From Palleniella muris (GTDB taxonomy: Bacteria > Bacteroidota > Bacteroidia > Bacteroidales > Bacteroidaceae), in the NCBI RefSeq assembly GCF_004792655.1, contig NZ_SRZC01000008.1, positions 1 through 64,000 on the forward strand: a stretch of DNA of 64,000 nt. The letters run 5' to 3'. Below the pieces are notes generated by a model. The model saw only the letters and a program-made list of their open reading frames with translations, did no database searches and was not told where the DNA came from. The first letter of the stretch is position 1. Each line of letters starts with the position of its first letter. The position numbers were made by a program, and so were the translations under genes. Shown one piece after another: positions 43,962 to 53,657 of the stretch.

Positions 43962-45200
43962 TTAGAATCTGACATAAGTTTCCAACCAAAATTCGCAATA
44001 GTCTGCCTTGGCAAGGTTGCGGTCGTGGACATAATTGAACTGCGGTTGGAACATAAGATTCTTATGAAGTCTTATGTGTGGCGTAACACTGTAAATGGAC
44101 TTTGCAGAGCCCCATGTCCCTTGGTCGCGGTAGACATCGTATTTGACATAAGTCTTCAGCCATGCCGTGCAAGGCACACCGAGGGTGGCATACCACGCAT
44201 CGGCACGCCCTGTTCCACCTGAAACGTAAGCCTCCCCATGCTCATCAATGGTGAAATCAGCATAACGATGACCGACAGAGTGGACATATTCGGAGCGGAA
44301 AGTCCAGTCGGCAGCATCATATTTTGCGGAGATTGCATAGCGTTCGCGGTCGGCAGTGACACCGTTATATGTGAAGTTTCCAGTCCATCCGAAAACTCCG
44401 AGCACAAGTCCCTTTATTGGCTGAATCTGGATTGTGCCAAGAATGTCCTTGCGCTTGTTGGCATCGGCACAGTTAATTCCCTGTCCGTTGGCAACCATAA
44501 GCTGGTAATGAAGAAGGCTGTGCTTGTCCTTTCCGACAGGGAACAAGTCGCCCTGAATCTGCAGACCTTGGTCGCGTCCGCTGCTGTTCTCGCCCGGATA
44601 ATCTCCTGAATTTGACAACTTAAGCATCACCTGCGAGTAGTTTCCGTTACCGACATCCCACGGATTCATCGGGTTCTCAAAGGTGAAAGCACGCTTAAAC
44701 TGGCCAATCTTCACACGGAACTCCTTGAATTTCTGCCATTCAAGGAAGTAGTCCTTCATATGAAACTTGTCGTTGTTGGTCTGAACCTGTATGCGGTAGG
44801 CAAAATCCTTCAGTATTTTCCCGTCAACATAAAGACGCACGAAACGCTGGGAGAAACCGTCACCGCTTTCTTTCCCCTCCTCCGTGGAATAGCTGTATTT
44901 GCCGACAAAGTATCCGCCAAACTTTGGTGCGCTGACATAGTCAGAGATATTTTTCGCCTCGGACTTGTTCTGCTTCTCGACTCCCTTTGCAATGGCTTCG
45001 TTGACATATTTTGTCAGAAAGCCCTCCTCAAGTTTCTCTTCAGAAGCAAACTCGTCATCCGTGTCTGCAAACACAGCCATCGGCTGGAGCAAAACAGTAA
45101 GAGCCACAGCACATCCTCTGAGCCATGACGCCGGTCCTGCCGGTCCTTTATGGCAGTGGTGTAAGGGAAAGGCTGACCATAATCCTGTCGTTTTCATCAT
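43962..45200 (-). CDS. Phosphate-selective porin O/P family protein
   Basis: 412 aa. Signal segment about 26-45 (AVALTVLLQPMAVFA), an N-terminal acidic helical part, then a beta-barrel of the OprP/OprO type: FGGYFVGKYSYSTEEGKE, FSQRFVRLYVDGKIL, FRVKIGQFKRAFTFENPMNP, and a terminal Phe (ETYVRF). Expected to be an outer-membrane channel; selectivity for phosphate in Bacteroidetes members is unproved. The N-terminus before the hydrophobic core is long (MMKTTGLWSAFPLHHCHKGP), so the true start may be internal. Promoter motif on the minus strand at 45230-45237. Confidence 0.82.
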   Translation of the reverse strand: MMKTTGLWSAFPLHHCHKGPAGPASWLRGCAVALTVLLQPMAVFADTDDEFASEEKLEEGFLTKYVNEAIAKGVEKQNKSEAKNISDYVSAPKFGGYFVGKYSYSTEEGKESGDGFSQRFVRLYVDGKILKDFAYRIQVQTNNDKFHMKDYFLEWQKFKEFRVKIGQFKRAFTFENPMNPWDVGNGNYSQVMLKLSNSGDYPGENSSGRDQGLQIQGDLFPVGKDKHSLLHYQLMVANGQGINCADANKRKDILGTIQIQPIKGLVLGVFGWTGNFTYNGVTADRERYAISAKYDAADWTFRSEYVHSVGHRYADFTIDEHGEAYVSGGTGRADAWYATLGVPCTAWLKTYVKYDVYRDQGTWGSAKSIYSVTPHIRLHKNLMFQPQFNYVHDRNLAKADYCEFWLETYVRF

Positions 45201-45229
45201 AATAAAAGTTATTTTTGTGATTCCAAATG

Positions 45230-45237
45230 CAAAGTTA
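45230..45237 (-). promoter_or_regulatory. Promoter -7 element for the porin gene
   Basis: TAACTTTG on the minus strand, 30 bp before the annotated start; lies back to back with the promoter of the next gene. Confidence 0.55.
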
Positions 45238-45250
45238 CGAATTTATTTTA

Positions 45251-45258
45251 TAATTTTG
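45251..45258 (+). promoter_or_regulatory. Promoter -7 element for the YbhN-like gene, leaderless arrangement
   Basis: TAATTTTG only 8 bp before the ATG at 45267. Transcription would start at or within a few bases of the start codon. Confidence 0.55.
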
Positions 45259-45266
45259 CAGTTATT

Positions 45267-46259
45267 ATGAAAAGAATCATCCGAAAGACAATCAAAATAC
45301 TGCTGCCATTCATACTTGGCAGCGCGATACTCTATTGGATGTACCGTGATTTTGACTTCCAAGGGATGTGGAGGTTTATGGAAAAGGAGATGGACTGGAC
45401 ATGGATGTGGCTGTCATTCCCTTTCGGCATCCTTGCACAGGCATTCCGTGGCTGGCGGTGGCAACTTACTTTGGAACCTATCGGCGAGAAGCCGCGCACA
45501 TCGACAAGTGTCAACTCCATTTTCCTTTCTTATGCAGTAAGCCTGCTCATACCGCGCGTAGGCGAGTTCATGCGATGCGGTGTGCTTCACAAAAAGGACG
45601 GAGTGTCGTTCCCTAAAGCTCTCGGCACGGTCGTGGTGGAAAGGATGGTCGATTCCGCCCTCATCCTTATGATTACAGCCTGTACACTGTTGTTCGAGAT
45701 GCGGGTGTTCGGCATTTTCTTTGAGAAAACCGGTGTCAATATCGGCGATTTCCTTGGCCGATTCACCGCGACCGGCTATATCGTGACCGCCATCTGCGGC
45801 ATCGCAGCACTCATCTCTCTTTATTTTGTAAGGAAAAAACTGTCTTTCTATAATAAGGTGAAAGCCACGACACAAGGCGTGTTGGAGGGCTTGATGTCAT
45901 TAAAACAAGTTAAGAACATCCCACTATTCCTCTTCTACAGCATCGCAATCTGGGCAAGCTATTTCCTGCATTACTATCTGACTTTCTTCTGTTTCGACTT
46001 TACCGCCGACCTCGGTGTGATGTGCGCCCTTGTCACTTTCATCGTCGGCTCGATTGCAGTCATAGTCCCAACACCTAACGGTGCAGGCCCTTGGCATTTC
46101 GCAGTGAAGACTATGCTGATACTTTACGGTGTGGATGACATCAACGCACTTTACTTTGTGCTTATCGTGCATACTGTGCAGACACTGCTTGTGGTGGCAT
46201 TGGGCGTATACAGTTGGATAGCACTGTCTTTGACAAACTCTAAAAAACAAATACTATGA
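45267..46259 (+). CDS. Lysylphosphatidylglycerol synthase TM-domain (YbhN/UPF0104) family protein
   Basis: 330 aa integral membrane protein with about eight hydrophobic segments and no soluble synthase domain. Family marks: LAQAFRGWRWQLTLEPIG, SVNSIFLSYAVSLLIPRVGE, FMRCGVLHKKDGVSFPKALG, GTVVVERMVDSALILM and PTPNGAGPWHFAVKTML. Members are flippase-like; the specific lipid is not known. It overlaps pepD by 4 bp (ATGA). Divergent from the porin gene. Confidence 0.85.
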   Translation: MKRIIRKTIKILLPFILGSAILYWMYRDFDFQGMWRFMEKEMDWTWMWLSFPFGILAQAFRGWRWQLTLEPIGEKPRTSTSVNSIFLSYAVSLLIPRVGEFMRCGVLHKKDGVSFPKALGTVVVERMVDSALILMITACTLLFEMRVFGIFFEKTGVNIGDFLGRFTATGYIVTAICGIAALISLYFVRKKLSFYNKVKATTQGVLEGLMSLKQVKNIPLFLFYSIAIWASYFLHYYLTFFCFDFTADLGVMCALVTFIVGSIAVIVPTPNGAGPWHFAVKTMLILYGVDDINALYFVLIVHTVQTLLVVALGVYSWIALSLTNSKKQIL

Positions 46260-47713
46260 ACGAGATTAAGAACCTTAAGCCGGAGTGCATCTGGCGCAAT
46301 TTCGACCTGCTCACACAGGTTCCACGTCCTTCAGGACATCTTGAGAAAATACAGAAGTTCCTCCTTGACTTTGCGGAAAAGGCGGGAGTGGAAGCGTTCC
46401 AGGACCCGGCAGGAAACATCGTAATGAAGAAACCTGCCACTCCGGGCATGGAGAACCGCAAGGGAATCATCCTTCAGGCGCACATGGACATGGTGCCGCA
46501 GAAGTCTCCCACATCCACACACAACTTCGAGACCGACCCTATCGAGACACACATCGAGGGCGACTGGGTGTATGCCAACAACACGACTCTCGGCTCTGAC
46601 GACGGTATGGGCGTGGCTGCAATCATGGCAATCATGGAGGACAAGACTCTAAAGCATGGTCCGCTGAACGCGCTCATCACTGCCGACGAGGAGACTTCCA
46701 TGGTCGGCGCAAACGCTCTTCCTGAGGGAGAACTCGAAGGCGAGATACTCCTCAACCTCGACACCGAGACAGAGGGCGAGATGATTATCGGCTCTGCGGG
46801 CGGTGTCGATGTCACTGCGGAGATAGAATATAAAGAGGTGGCGACAGACTGCGAGGACAAGGCCGTGAAAATCATTATCGACGGACTGCACGGAGGACAC
46901 TCCGGACTGGAGATTGGCTTGGGACTTGCCAATGCCAACAAACTCATGGCGCGCATCGCAGTGGACATAATCGCTAACCTTGACGCAAGACTCGCGACAT
47001 GGAGCGGCGGCAACATGCGCAACGCCATCCCACGCACCTGTGAGGCTGTCTTCACCGTTCCGGCAGAGAATGTGGAAGAACTGAAGGCAATTGTGGCAGA
47101 GTACAACGACACATTCTGCAACGAGTATAAGGGAATAGAAAAGGGAATCGTCGTGACAACCGAGGACACCGAGCTGCCTGCGACACAGATTCCGGAGGAT
47201 ATTGCCGACAATGTCATCAACGCAATCAACGCGTGCCACAACGGTGTGCTGCGCTATATCCCTTCCATTCCAGAGATTGTCGAGACATCAAGCAACCTCG
47301 CCATCGTAAGCATCGGCGACGGAAAAGCCGCGATAAAGATACTCGCACGCTCGGCTTCCGAGTCACAGAAGGATTACATCGCTTCAATCCTCGAAAGCGC
47401 ATTCTGCATGGCAGGAATGAAAGTCACTCTCTCCGGAAGCTATGGCGGCTGGGATCCGAATCCAGACTCAGAGATGATAAAGATTATGTCGGCCATCTAT
47501 GAGCGTGAGTTCGGCAATAAACCAATAGTAAATGTCGTACACGCCGGTCTGGAATGCTCCGTTATCCTCAGCAAATACCCTGGTCTTGACATCGTCAGTA
47601 CAGGACCGACACTTGAACATCCGCATACACCTCAGGAGCGTTGCCAAATCTCTACAATGTGGAAATTTTGGCAGCTTATCAAATGCACTCTTGAGGAAGT
47701 TCCTGAGAAGTAA
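46256..47713 (+). CDS. pepD: Aminoacyl-histidine dipeptidase (M20C)
   Basis: Cytosolic dinuclear zinc peptidase that splits Xaa-His and other dipeptides. 485 aa. Zinc and catalytic residues: LQAHMDMVPQK (His and catalytic Asp), LGSDDGMGVAA (bridging Asp), ITADEETSMVGA (catalytic Glu pair), GLHGGHSGLEIG in the lid domain, and HAGLECSVILSKYPG with HPHTPQERCQ at the C-terminus. Start overlaps the YbhN-like stop by 4 bp, implying coupling. Confidence 0.93.
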   Translation: MNEIKNLKPECIWRNFDLLTQVPRPSGHLEKIQKFLLDFAEKAGVEAFQDPAGNIVMKKPATPGMENRKGIILQAHMDMVPQKSPTSTHNFETDPIETHIEGDWVYANNTTLGSDDGMGVAAIMAIMEDKTLKHGPLNALITADEETSMVGANALPEGELEGEILLNLDTETEGEMIIGSAGGVDVTAEIEYKEVATDCEDKAVKIIIDGLHGGHSGLEIGLGLANANKLMARIAVDIIANLDARLATWSGGNMRNAIPRTCEAVFTVPAENVEELKAIVAEYNDTFCNEYKGIEKGIVVTTEDTELPATQIPEDIADNVINAINACHNGVLRYIPSIPEIVETSSNLAIVSIGDGKAAIKILARSASESQKDYIASILESAFCMAGMKVTLSGSYGGWDPNPDSEMIKIMSAIYEREFGNKPIVNVVHAGLECSVILSKYPGLDIVSTGPTLEHPHTPQERCQISTMWKFWQLIKCTLEEVPEK

Positions 47714-47793
47714 CAGGTTTTTGCACGACATACATTTAGAAACAGGATGCAATGTTTGTTGTTAAAAAAAGTATAAAACAACAACTCGTATCA

Positions 47794-47823
47794 TTGGTTT
47801 TAGGAATATATTTACTACCTTTG
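47794..47823 (+). promoter_or_regulatory. Promoter of the corA unit
   Basis: TTG (47794-47796), 19-bp spacer, TACCTTTG (47816-47823). Leader to the CorA start is about 160 nt and begins with a small CACC...GGTG hairpin (47825-47838). Confidence 0.7.
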
Positions 47824-47885
47824 CACCTGATTTCGGTGTAAAGGTAGTTTTCTTTATACTCATGTTTAACCAATAAGAACAAGAA

Positions 47886-47921
47886 ATGGACGATTATCAT
47901 CCGGAAAACGAAACCATGTGA
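47886..47921 (+). CDS. Upstream ORF in the corA leader, 11 codons
   Basis: ATG-to-TGA encoding MDDYHPENETM, preceded by an A-rich sequence (caataagaacaagaa) that would suit translation. It is rich in acidic residues and has a Pro. The ORF is in the same frame as corA (105 bp between the two ATGs), and the codons after its TGA stay open into corA. It resembles in composition the acidic/proline leader peptides known to sense Mg2+ upstream of enterobacterial Mg transporter genes. It could instead be a relic of a longer N-terminus that acquired a stop. Confidence 0.4.
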   Translation: MDDYHPENETM

Positions 47922-47990
47922 TTCTGGGGATACGACCTTTGGGATTGTAGGCCTCAGGAAATGTTTTGTGTAAAAAAAGGCTTACAAATT

Positions 47991-48914
47991 ATGAAGAATT
48001 ATTGGAATACCGAGCATCAGCTGAAACAGATTGATGAATGGCAGCCAAACTGCTGGATACAGGTGACTTGTCCTACCGACGAGGACCGCCGTCACTTGGA
48101 AGAGACATACAAGATTCCCGATTATTTCCTTTCCGACATCGCCGATAACGACGAGAGGGCGCGCTATGAATACGACGACGGATGGATGCTTATCATCCTC
48201 CGCATACCTTATGTCAAGGAGATAAGGTCACGCACACCATACACCACCGTGCCTCTCGGCATCATCCACAAGCGCGATGTCACCATCACCGTCTGCAACT
48301 TCGAGACAAACATGATGATAGACTTCATCAGTTTCCACAAGCGCAGAGGCGAAGGATTCACGGACTATGTGGACATGATTTTCAGGCTTTTCCTCAGCAG
48401 TGCGGTGTGGTATCTGAAACGCCTGAAGCAGATTTCACAGCGCATCGACCAGGCAAAGAAGGACATGGAGGATGTGGACAACGAGGCTCTTATCGGTCTC
48501 TCACGCCTGCAGGACTCCCTGACCTATTTCCAGACATCCATCCGTGGTAATGAGAATCTTATGGCAAAGCTGAAATTCAAGCTGCAGGTGGACGAGCTTG
48601 ACGCCGACCTCATCGAGGATGTCAACATCGAGATGTCACAGGCACGCGAGACAACGAACATCTATTCGAACATCCTTGAATCGACAATGGAGACTTACCG
48701 CGGTATCATCAACAACAACATGAACACCACCATGCGTACGCTTACCTCAGTGACGATAATCATGATGTTCCCCACTCTCATTGCATCCCTCTTCGGCATG
48801 AATCTTGTCAACGGCATGGAGAATAATCCGCTTGGCTTTGCCATCGCCCTGTTCATCTCCATCTTCGTCAGCATCGCCAGCTGGGCAGCATTAAAATGGA
48901 AACAGTTGATTTAA
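47991..48914 (+). CDS. corA: CorA-family magnesium/metal transporter
   Basis: 307 aa. Large N-terminal cytoplasmic domain (TDEDRRHLEETYKIPDYFLS, DITIT-like strand region around TVPLGIIHKRDVTITV), a long helix (VWYLKRLKQISQRIDQAKKD), then two C-terminal membrane helices with the pore motif GMN in LIASLFGMNLVNGMEN. Pentameric Mg2+ (or Co2+/Ni2+) channel in the inner membrane. I chose ATG 47991 (MKNYWNTEHQ) by family alignment; an in-frame ATG at 47961 would add ten residues. Leader carries a small uORF. Confidence 0.9.
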   Translation: MKNYWNTEHQLKQIDEWQPNCWIQVTCPTDEDRRHLEETYKIPDYFLSDIADNDERARYEYDDGWMLIILRIPYVKEIRSRTPYTTVPLGIIHKRDVTITVCNFETNMMIDFISFHKRRGEGFTDYVDMIFRLFLSSAVWYLKRLKQISQRIDQAKKDMEDVDNEALIGLSRLQDSLTYFQTSIRGNENLMAKLKFKLQVDELDADLIEDVNIEMSQARETTNIYSNILESTMETYRGIINNNMNTTMRTLTSVTIIMMFPTLIASLFGMNLVNGMENNPLGFAIALFISIFVSIASWAALKWKQLI

Positions 48915-49241
48915 AGCACATGGCACAAAGACTGCCATGACAGATAGCAACGACAATACAAATGTGCCTTACAGCAAATTCCTATTATCTGATTCATGAC
49001 CGAAAAAAGCATGTCCAACTATAACATAAATAGTCATGTCCAATGGACAATGATATAAAAGAAACAGACTTGTCACTCGGGAATCATGACATCAAGAATA
49101 AGTGCAATGACGTTATATGCCAACATGAACACAGAGGAGTGCTATCATCTCTTAACAAACAACAACATTCTGTCACAATTGAAATCATAGCCGCTATCAT
49201 TTGACAACCGCCGGCTATGTAACTATCCAAACATTTTTCAA
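48915..49241 (+). other. Intergenic region between corA and the esterase gene
   Basis: A/T-rich. The only candidate is a 53-codon ORF at 49043-49204 (MDNDIKETDLSLGNHDIKNK...) with no recognisable motif and no promoter; I do not support it as a gene. No terminator with a good U-run is evident. Confidence 0.35.
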
Positions 49242-50159
49242 ATGATAAAAACATTCCTATTATCATTGACAGCTGTATGCTTCTGCACACTTGAAACTTC
49301 CGGACAGGAGTTCATACCATTATGGCACGGAGGTAACAGTCAGTACAATAAATGTGTAAGCACAAAAGACAGCATGAATAATGAAATTATTTATAAGGTA
49401 AGGACTCCCGGGATATATGTTTTTCGTCCTTCTGCATTTACAAGAAACGGAAGTGCTGTGCTAATTATTCCCGGAGGAGGATATGCTCATCAGGCATACA
49501 GACTAAGCGGTTTCGAGATTGCCAAGTGGTTCAACACTATTGGCATCACGGCTTTCGTATTAAAATACAGGCTGCCTATGGCCGGGGAATCCGCATCGTC
49601 TTATAACATACCTTTAGAAGACGCACAGAGAGCCATGAAAATAATAAGAGGCAATCATGCTACGTACAATATAGATAAGGACAAAATCGGGACATGGGGA
49701 TGTTCGGCCGGAGGTCATCTTGCCGCATGCCTCTCAACAATGGATGATATATGCGAAACCACCGGCGATTCACTTGACACCATAGCAACCAGACCAAATT
49801 TCACCATGCTGATATCACCAGTCATATCCATGGAGACATATACACATAAAAGCAGCCGGGAGAATCTGTTAGGAAGCATCTGCAATGACAGCATCAGAAC
49901 AATGTTTTCATGTGAGAATCGTGTTCAGGAAACTACCCCGCCTGCATTTATCGTACACGCAGCAGATGACCGTACTGTATCTTGCTTAAACAGCATACTA
50001 TACTTTAAAGCACTGAAAGAACATAATGTGGGCAACTCTTCACTGCATATATACCCTAAAGGAGGACATGGCATCAATCTGACAAACAACCCGGACATGA
50101 CTTCAACATGGACGATGCTTGCCATAAAATGGCTAAGGAGTATCGGATTTTCGCAATGA
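49242..50159 (+). CDS. Secreted alpha/beta-hydrolase, probable carbohydrate esterase
   Basis: 305 aa with a signal peptide (MIKTFLLSLTAVCFCTLETSG). Esterase/lipase (COG0657, Axe/BD-FAE-like) pattern: oxyanion motif VLIIPGGGYAHQAY, nucleophile Ser in GTWGCSAGGHLAA, catalytic Asp in VHAADDRTV and His in YPKGGHGINL. Such enzymes remove acetyl or similar groups from plant polysaccharides; substrate cannot be read here. It is more A/T-rich than its neighbours and stands alone, which could reflect transfer. Confidence 0.82.
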   Translation: MIKTFLLSLTAVCFCTLETSGQEFIPLWHGGNSQYNKCVSTKDSMNNEIIYKVRTPGIYVFRPSAFTRNGSAVLIIPGGGYAHQAYRLSGFEIAKWFNTIGITAFVLKYRLPMAGESASSYNIPLEDAQRAMKIIRGNHATYNIDKDKIGTWGCSAGGHLAACLSTMDDICETTGDSLDTIATRPNFTMLISPVISMETYTHKSSRENLLGSICNDSIRTMFSCENRVQETTPPAFIVHAADDRTVSCLNSILYFKALKEHNVGNSSLHIYPKGGHGINLTNNPDMTSTWTMLAIKWLRSIGFSQ

Positions 50160-50530
50160 AAATCATTTTTGAGATAGTCTGGCACTCAGTCCAATGCCAC
50201 ATCACTTCTTCGCTCACTCATGATAAACGCCTGTAATACAATAAAGTTTTCAGTATAGCACAATTCCATACAATTAGTTACGCCAGCACTTGCCGTGCAT
50301 CAATAAATTTATAGAGGAATTCTTTTTTATGAAATAGACAAAGAATAGAAATATATTTATTAACTCTGAAGCAACATGCCTGACGAAACTGAAATGGACT
50401 GGTAATACATATAGAGACAGTATTACAGAAGCTGTCTTCGATACTTCTTTTTCACAGGCAAGGCTTACATCATTATTCAATTAATTTCGCTTACAGCCAC
50501 TCCCTTGTGACAATATCCGGTCTATAAAAT

Positions 50531-50653
50531 CTCAACACAAGCAATGTGACGGATATGGATGCATTATTCTCCGACTGCGTTTCTATAACATCACTTGATT
50601 TGAGCAATTTTAACACAAGTAACGTTAAGAATAACTATTCAGCAATTCATTAA
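50531..50653 (+). pseudogene. Remnant of a DUF285/BspA-like surface protein
   Basis: The frame reads NLNTSNVTDMDALFSDC, VSITSLDLSNFNTSNV and ends shortly after. This is the 25-residue repeat of DUF285 (lists like DLSNFNTSNVTDM), found in many copies in BspA-like leucine-rich surface proteins. Only about one and a half repeats remain. An in-frame stop (TAA at 50525-50527) precedes them and no start codon serves them. Confidence 0.7.
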
Positions 50654-50887
50654 GTTTGATAATCAGTTATTTATATAATTTACAAATAGAAAAGATAGAA
50701 GATTTTTATGAAAATCAGACATCGCTTCTTTCTATTTACACAAAACTTCTTAGATTCTCTATCTATTTGAATAGTCTTATCATCAGGAAAGCTTCAAATG
50801 ATAGAATTATTCACTGAATAGTTACCGTGAAGACCATGTAAAATATGCTCTATGGATACTTGTTTCAAAAGTGTGACGTGAGAATCA

Positions 50888-50922
50888 AAGAAACGGGAAT
50901 CCCATAAAGAGAATCCCGTTTC
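50888..50922 (-). terminator. Hairpin downstream of alaS
   Basis: GAAACGGGA paired with TCCCGTTTC and additional internal pairs; 44 bp after the alaS stop. The minus-strand U-run is weak (tttctttgatt). Confidence 0.55.
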
Positions 50923-50965
50923 CTGCACTATTTTCCTTATATTATGCAATATACCATACAAATGA

Positions 50966-53605
50966 TTACTGAGCCTGCTTTATAAGTTCGAGAACCTTGT
51001 TGCAAGCCTCATGCAAACCATCGGCATTCTTTCCGCCTGCCTGAGCGAAGTGTGGCTGACCGCCGCCGCCACCCTGGATGAGCTTCGCAGCCTCACGCAC
51101 AAGCTTGCCGGCGTTCAGACCTGTAGCGACAATATCGTCGGAAAGCATGATGTTCAGCGATGGCTTGCCCTGTGACTCAGCTCCGATAACACAGATAAGC
51201 TTCTCTGGAACTGCTTCACGGATTTTGAAAACAAGATCTTTTGCTGCAGCGGCATCCATACTGATTACAGTATTAATGACTGTTGTGCCGTCAGTAGCGT
51301 GGTGACCCTTCTCGACAAGGGCTGTCTTCAGACGTTCTACCTGCTGTGCCTTGAAGGACTCGACCTGCTTCTTGAGGTCAGCATTCTCGGAGATGAACTT
51401 CTCGATGGCTGTGTGAAGGTCCTTGGCATTGTTAAAGAGAGCCTTGATGTCCTTGATGGTGTCCTCCATCACATAGCAGCGCTCTTCCCAGTTCTTGCCA
51501 GTAGCAGCCTCTATACGACGGATACCAGCCGCAACGGATGCCTCCGAAAGTATCTTTAACATTCCTATACGTCCGGTAGAGGTTGCGTGCATACCGCCAC
51601 AGAATTCTACGGAAGGACCGAACTGTATGACACGAACTTTATCTCCATATTTCTCACCAAAGAGGGCTATGGCACCAAGTTTCTTGGCTTCTTCTATAGG
51701 AGTGTCACGATGTTCCTGCTGATGGATGTCTTCTCTAATCATAGAATTGACAATGCGTTCCACCTCACGAAGCTGCTCATCACTAACTTTCTCGAAATGA
51801 GCGAAATCAAAACGCAGTGTATCCGGAGAAACATAGGAGCCTTTCTGCTCTACATGGTCGCCAAGAACTTGCTTCAGGGCATAGTCAAGAAGGTGGGTCG
51901 CTGTATGGTTGGCAGCTGATGCGTCACGCTTATCAATATCTACGCACGCCATGAACTCTGCTTCCATGTTTTTCGGAAGTTCTTTCACAATATGGACAGT
52001 CTGTCCGTTCTCACGCTTTGAGTCAATAATTGCGACTGTCTCACTTTCACTTACAAGGACACCTTGTTCACCGACTTGACCGCCCATTTCGCCATAGAAA
52101 GGAGTATTGTCAAGAACAAGCTCATAGAAAGTGTTCTTCTTCTGCTTCACCATACGGTAGCGGGTGATGTGACAATTATACTCAGAGAAGTCATATCCGA
52201 CAAACTTCTGCTCCTCGTTGATGTCAAAGTCGCCGACAGTGTTCCAGTCGCCGTTCTCCACCTGCGCGGCATTGCGTGCACGAGCTTTCTGGGCTTCCAT
52301 CTCCACATTGAACCGGTTCTCGTCCACCTCTATGCCTGCCTCACGGCAGATGAGTTCGGTAAGGTCGAGAGGGAAACCGTAGGTGTCGAACAGGCGGAAA
52401 GCCTTTGAGCCGTCGAGGACTGTCTTGCCCTCTGCCTTCAGAGCGTCGACAGCATCGGTAAGCATGGAGATGCCCTTGTCGAGAGTGCGGAGGAAGGAAT
52501 CCTCCTCTTCCTTTATCACACGGCCGATAAGTTCGCGCTGTCCCGGCAGTTCCGGATAGGAAGAACCCATCTCCCGGATGAGCACAGGGAGGAGCTTGAA
52601 CATGAATGCCTCCTTTTGGTCAAGGAATGTGTAGGCATAGCGCACTGCGCGGCGGAGGATACGACGGATAACGTAACCTGCCTTGGCATTGGAAGGCAGC
52701 TGTCCATCGGCTATTGAGAATGCAACGGCACGCAAATGGTCAGCGATAACGCGCATAGCAACGTCTGTCTCTTCCTCCTTGCCATATTCCTTGCCTGACA
52801 AACGGCATATTTCCTTGATAATCGGCTGGAATATGTCAGTATCGTAATTAGAGTTCTTTCCCTGAATGGCACGCACAAGACGCTCAAAACCCATACCGGT
52901 ATCTATGACATTCATTGATAATGGTTCCAGATGTCCGTCAGCCTTGCGTTCATACTGCATGAAAACAATATTCCATATTTCAATCACTTGTGGATTATCT
53001 TTATTTACCAGCTCACGTCCGGGAGTCCTGGCTTTTTCCTCAGAAGTGCGGGAGTCAAGATGAATCTCAGAGCAAGGGCCACAAGGTCCTGTATCGCCCA
53101 TCTCCCAAAAATTGTCATGTTTATTACCATTGATTATATGGTCGGCAGGCACATGTTTCATCCAATAACCTGCGGCCTCATCATCACGCACAAGTCCTTC
53201 TTTCTCATCGCCCTCAAAAACTGTAACATAAAGGTCAGCAGGATTTATTTTCAACACGTCTACCAGATACTCCCAAGCCATGTCAATGGCACCTTCCTTG
53301 AAATAATCTCCGAAAGACCAGTTGCCGAGCATCTCAAACATTGTATGATGATATGTATCATGTCCTACCTCTTCAAGGTCGTTGTGCTTGCCTGATACTC
53401 GCAGACATTTCTGAGAGTCAGCACGACGGCGTGGCTCAGGGTCACGTGTTCCGAGAATTATATCCTTCCATTGGTTCATGCCCGCATTGGTGAACATCAA
53501 TGTCGGGTCATCCTTCACCACCATTGGTGCACTTGGCACAATGGCATGTCCCTTTGACTCAAAATACTTCTTGTATGAGTCACGGATTTCATTTGCTGTC
53601 ATCAT
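50966..53605 (-). CDS. alaS: Alanyl-tRNA synthetase
   Basis: 879 aa from ATG 53605 ([20 protein letters not shown]). Class II synthetase core with [15 protein letters not shown] and [20 protein letters not shown] in the active site and [10 protein letters not shown] (motif 3 region), then the editing domain with zinc/editing residues [13 protein letters not shown] and [10 protein letters not shown], and the C-terminal C-Ala domain ending [20 protein letters not shown] (partial). All expected parts are present. The MerR gene follows upstream by 52 bp on the same strand, so merR and alaS may be co-transcribed. Confidence 0.96.
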   Translation of the reverse strand: MMTANEIRDSYKKYFESKGHAIVPSAPMVVKDDPTLMFTNAGMNQWKDIILGTRDPEPRRRADSQKCLRVSGKHNDLEEVGHDTYHHTMFEMLGNWSFGDYFKEGAIDMAWEYLVDVLKINPADLYVTVFEGDEKEGLVRDDEAAGYWMKHVPADHIINGNKHDNFWEMGDTGPCGPCSEIHLDSRTSEEKARTPGRELVNKDNPQVIEIWNIVFMQYERKADGHLEPLSMNVIDTGMGFERLVRAIQGKNSNYDTDIFQPIIKEICRLSGKEYGKEEETDVAMRVIADHLRAVAFSIADGQLPSNAKAGYVIRRILRRAVRYAYTFLDQKEAFMFKLLPVLIREMGSSYPELPGQRELIGRVIKEEEDSFLRTLDKGISMLTDAVDALKAEGKTVLDGSKAFRLFDTYGFPLDLTELICREAGIEVDENRFNVEMEAQKARARNAAQVENGDWNTVGDFDINEEQKFVGYDFSEYNCHITRYRMVKQKKNTFYELVLDNTPFYGEMGGQVGEQGVLVSESETVAIIDSKRENGQTVHIVKELPKNMEAEFMACVDIDKRDASAANHTATHLLDYALKQVLGDHVEQKGSYVSPDTLRFDFAHFEKVSDEQLREVERIVNSMIREDIHQQEHRDTPIEEAKKLGAIALFGEKYGDKVRVIQFGPSVEFCGGMHATSTGRIGMLKILSEASVAAGIRRIEAATGKNWEERCYVMEDTIKDIKALFNNAKDLHTAIEKFISENADLKKQVESFKAQQVERLKTALVEKGHHATDGTTVINTVISMDAAAAKDLVFKIREAVPEKLICVIGAESQGKPSLNIMLSDDIVATGLNAGKLVREAAKLIQGGGGGQPHFAQAGGKNADGLHEACNKVLELIKQAQ

Positions 53606-53657
53606 ATATTTTTGTTTATATCTTTTTATTATCAATTGTCATATTCCAAGATTCACT

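Larger units (their letters stand above)
50160..50965. other. Long A/T-rich intergenic region
   Basis: About 800 bp without an intact gene between the esterase and alaS. It contains the DUF285-like remnant (50531-50653) and a hairpin near alaS (50888-50922). The rest looks like decayed sequence with no recognised features. Confidence 0.6.

Noticed and set aside
46474..47241. 255-codon Ser-rich ORF opposite pepD
   Set aside because: Antisense of pepD; the Ser-rich composition follows from the codon use of the real gene.
48182..48550. His/Arg-rich ORF inside corA
   Set aside because: Out-of-frame shadow of corA.
49043..49204. 53-codon ORF before the esterase
   Set aside because: No promoter, no motif and unremarkable composition.
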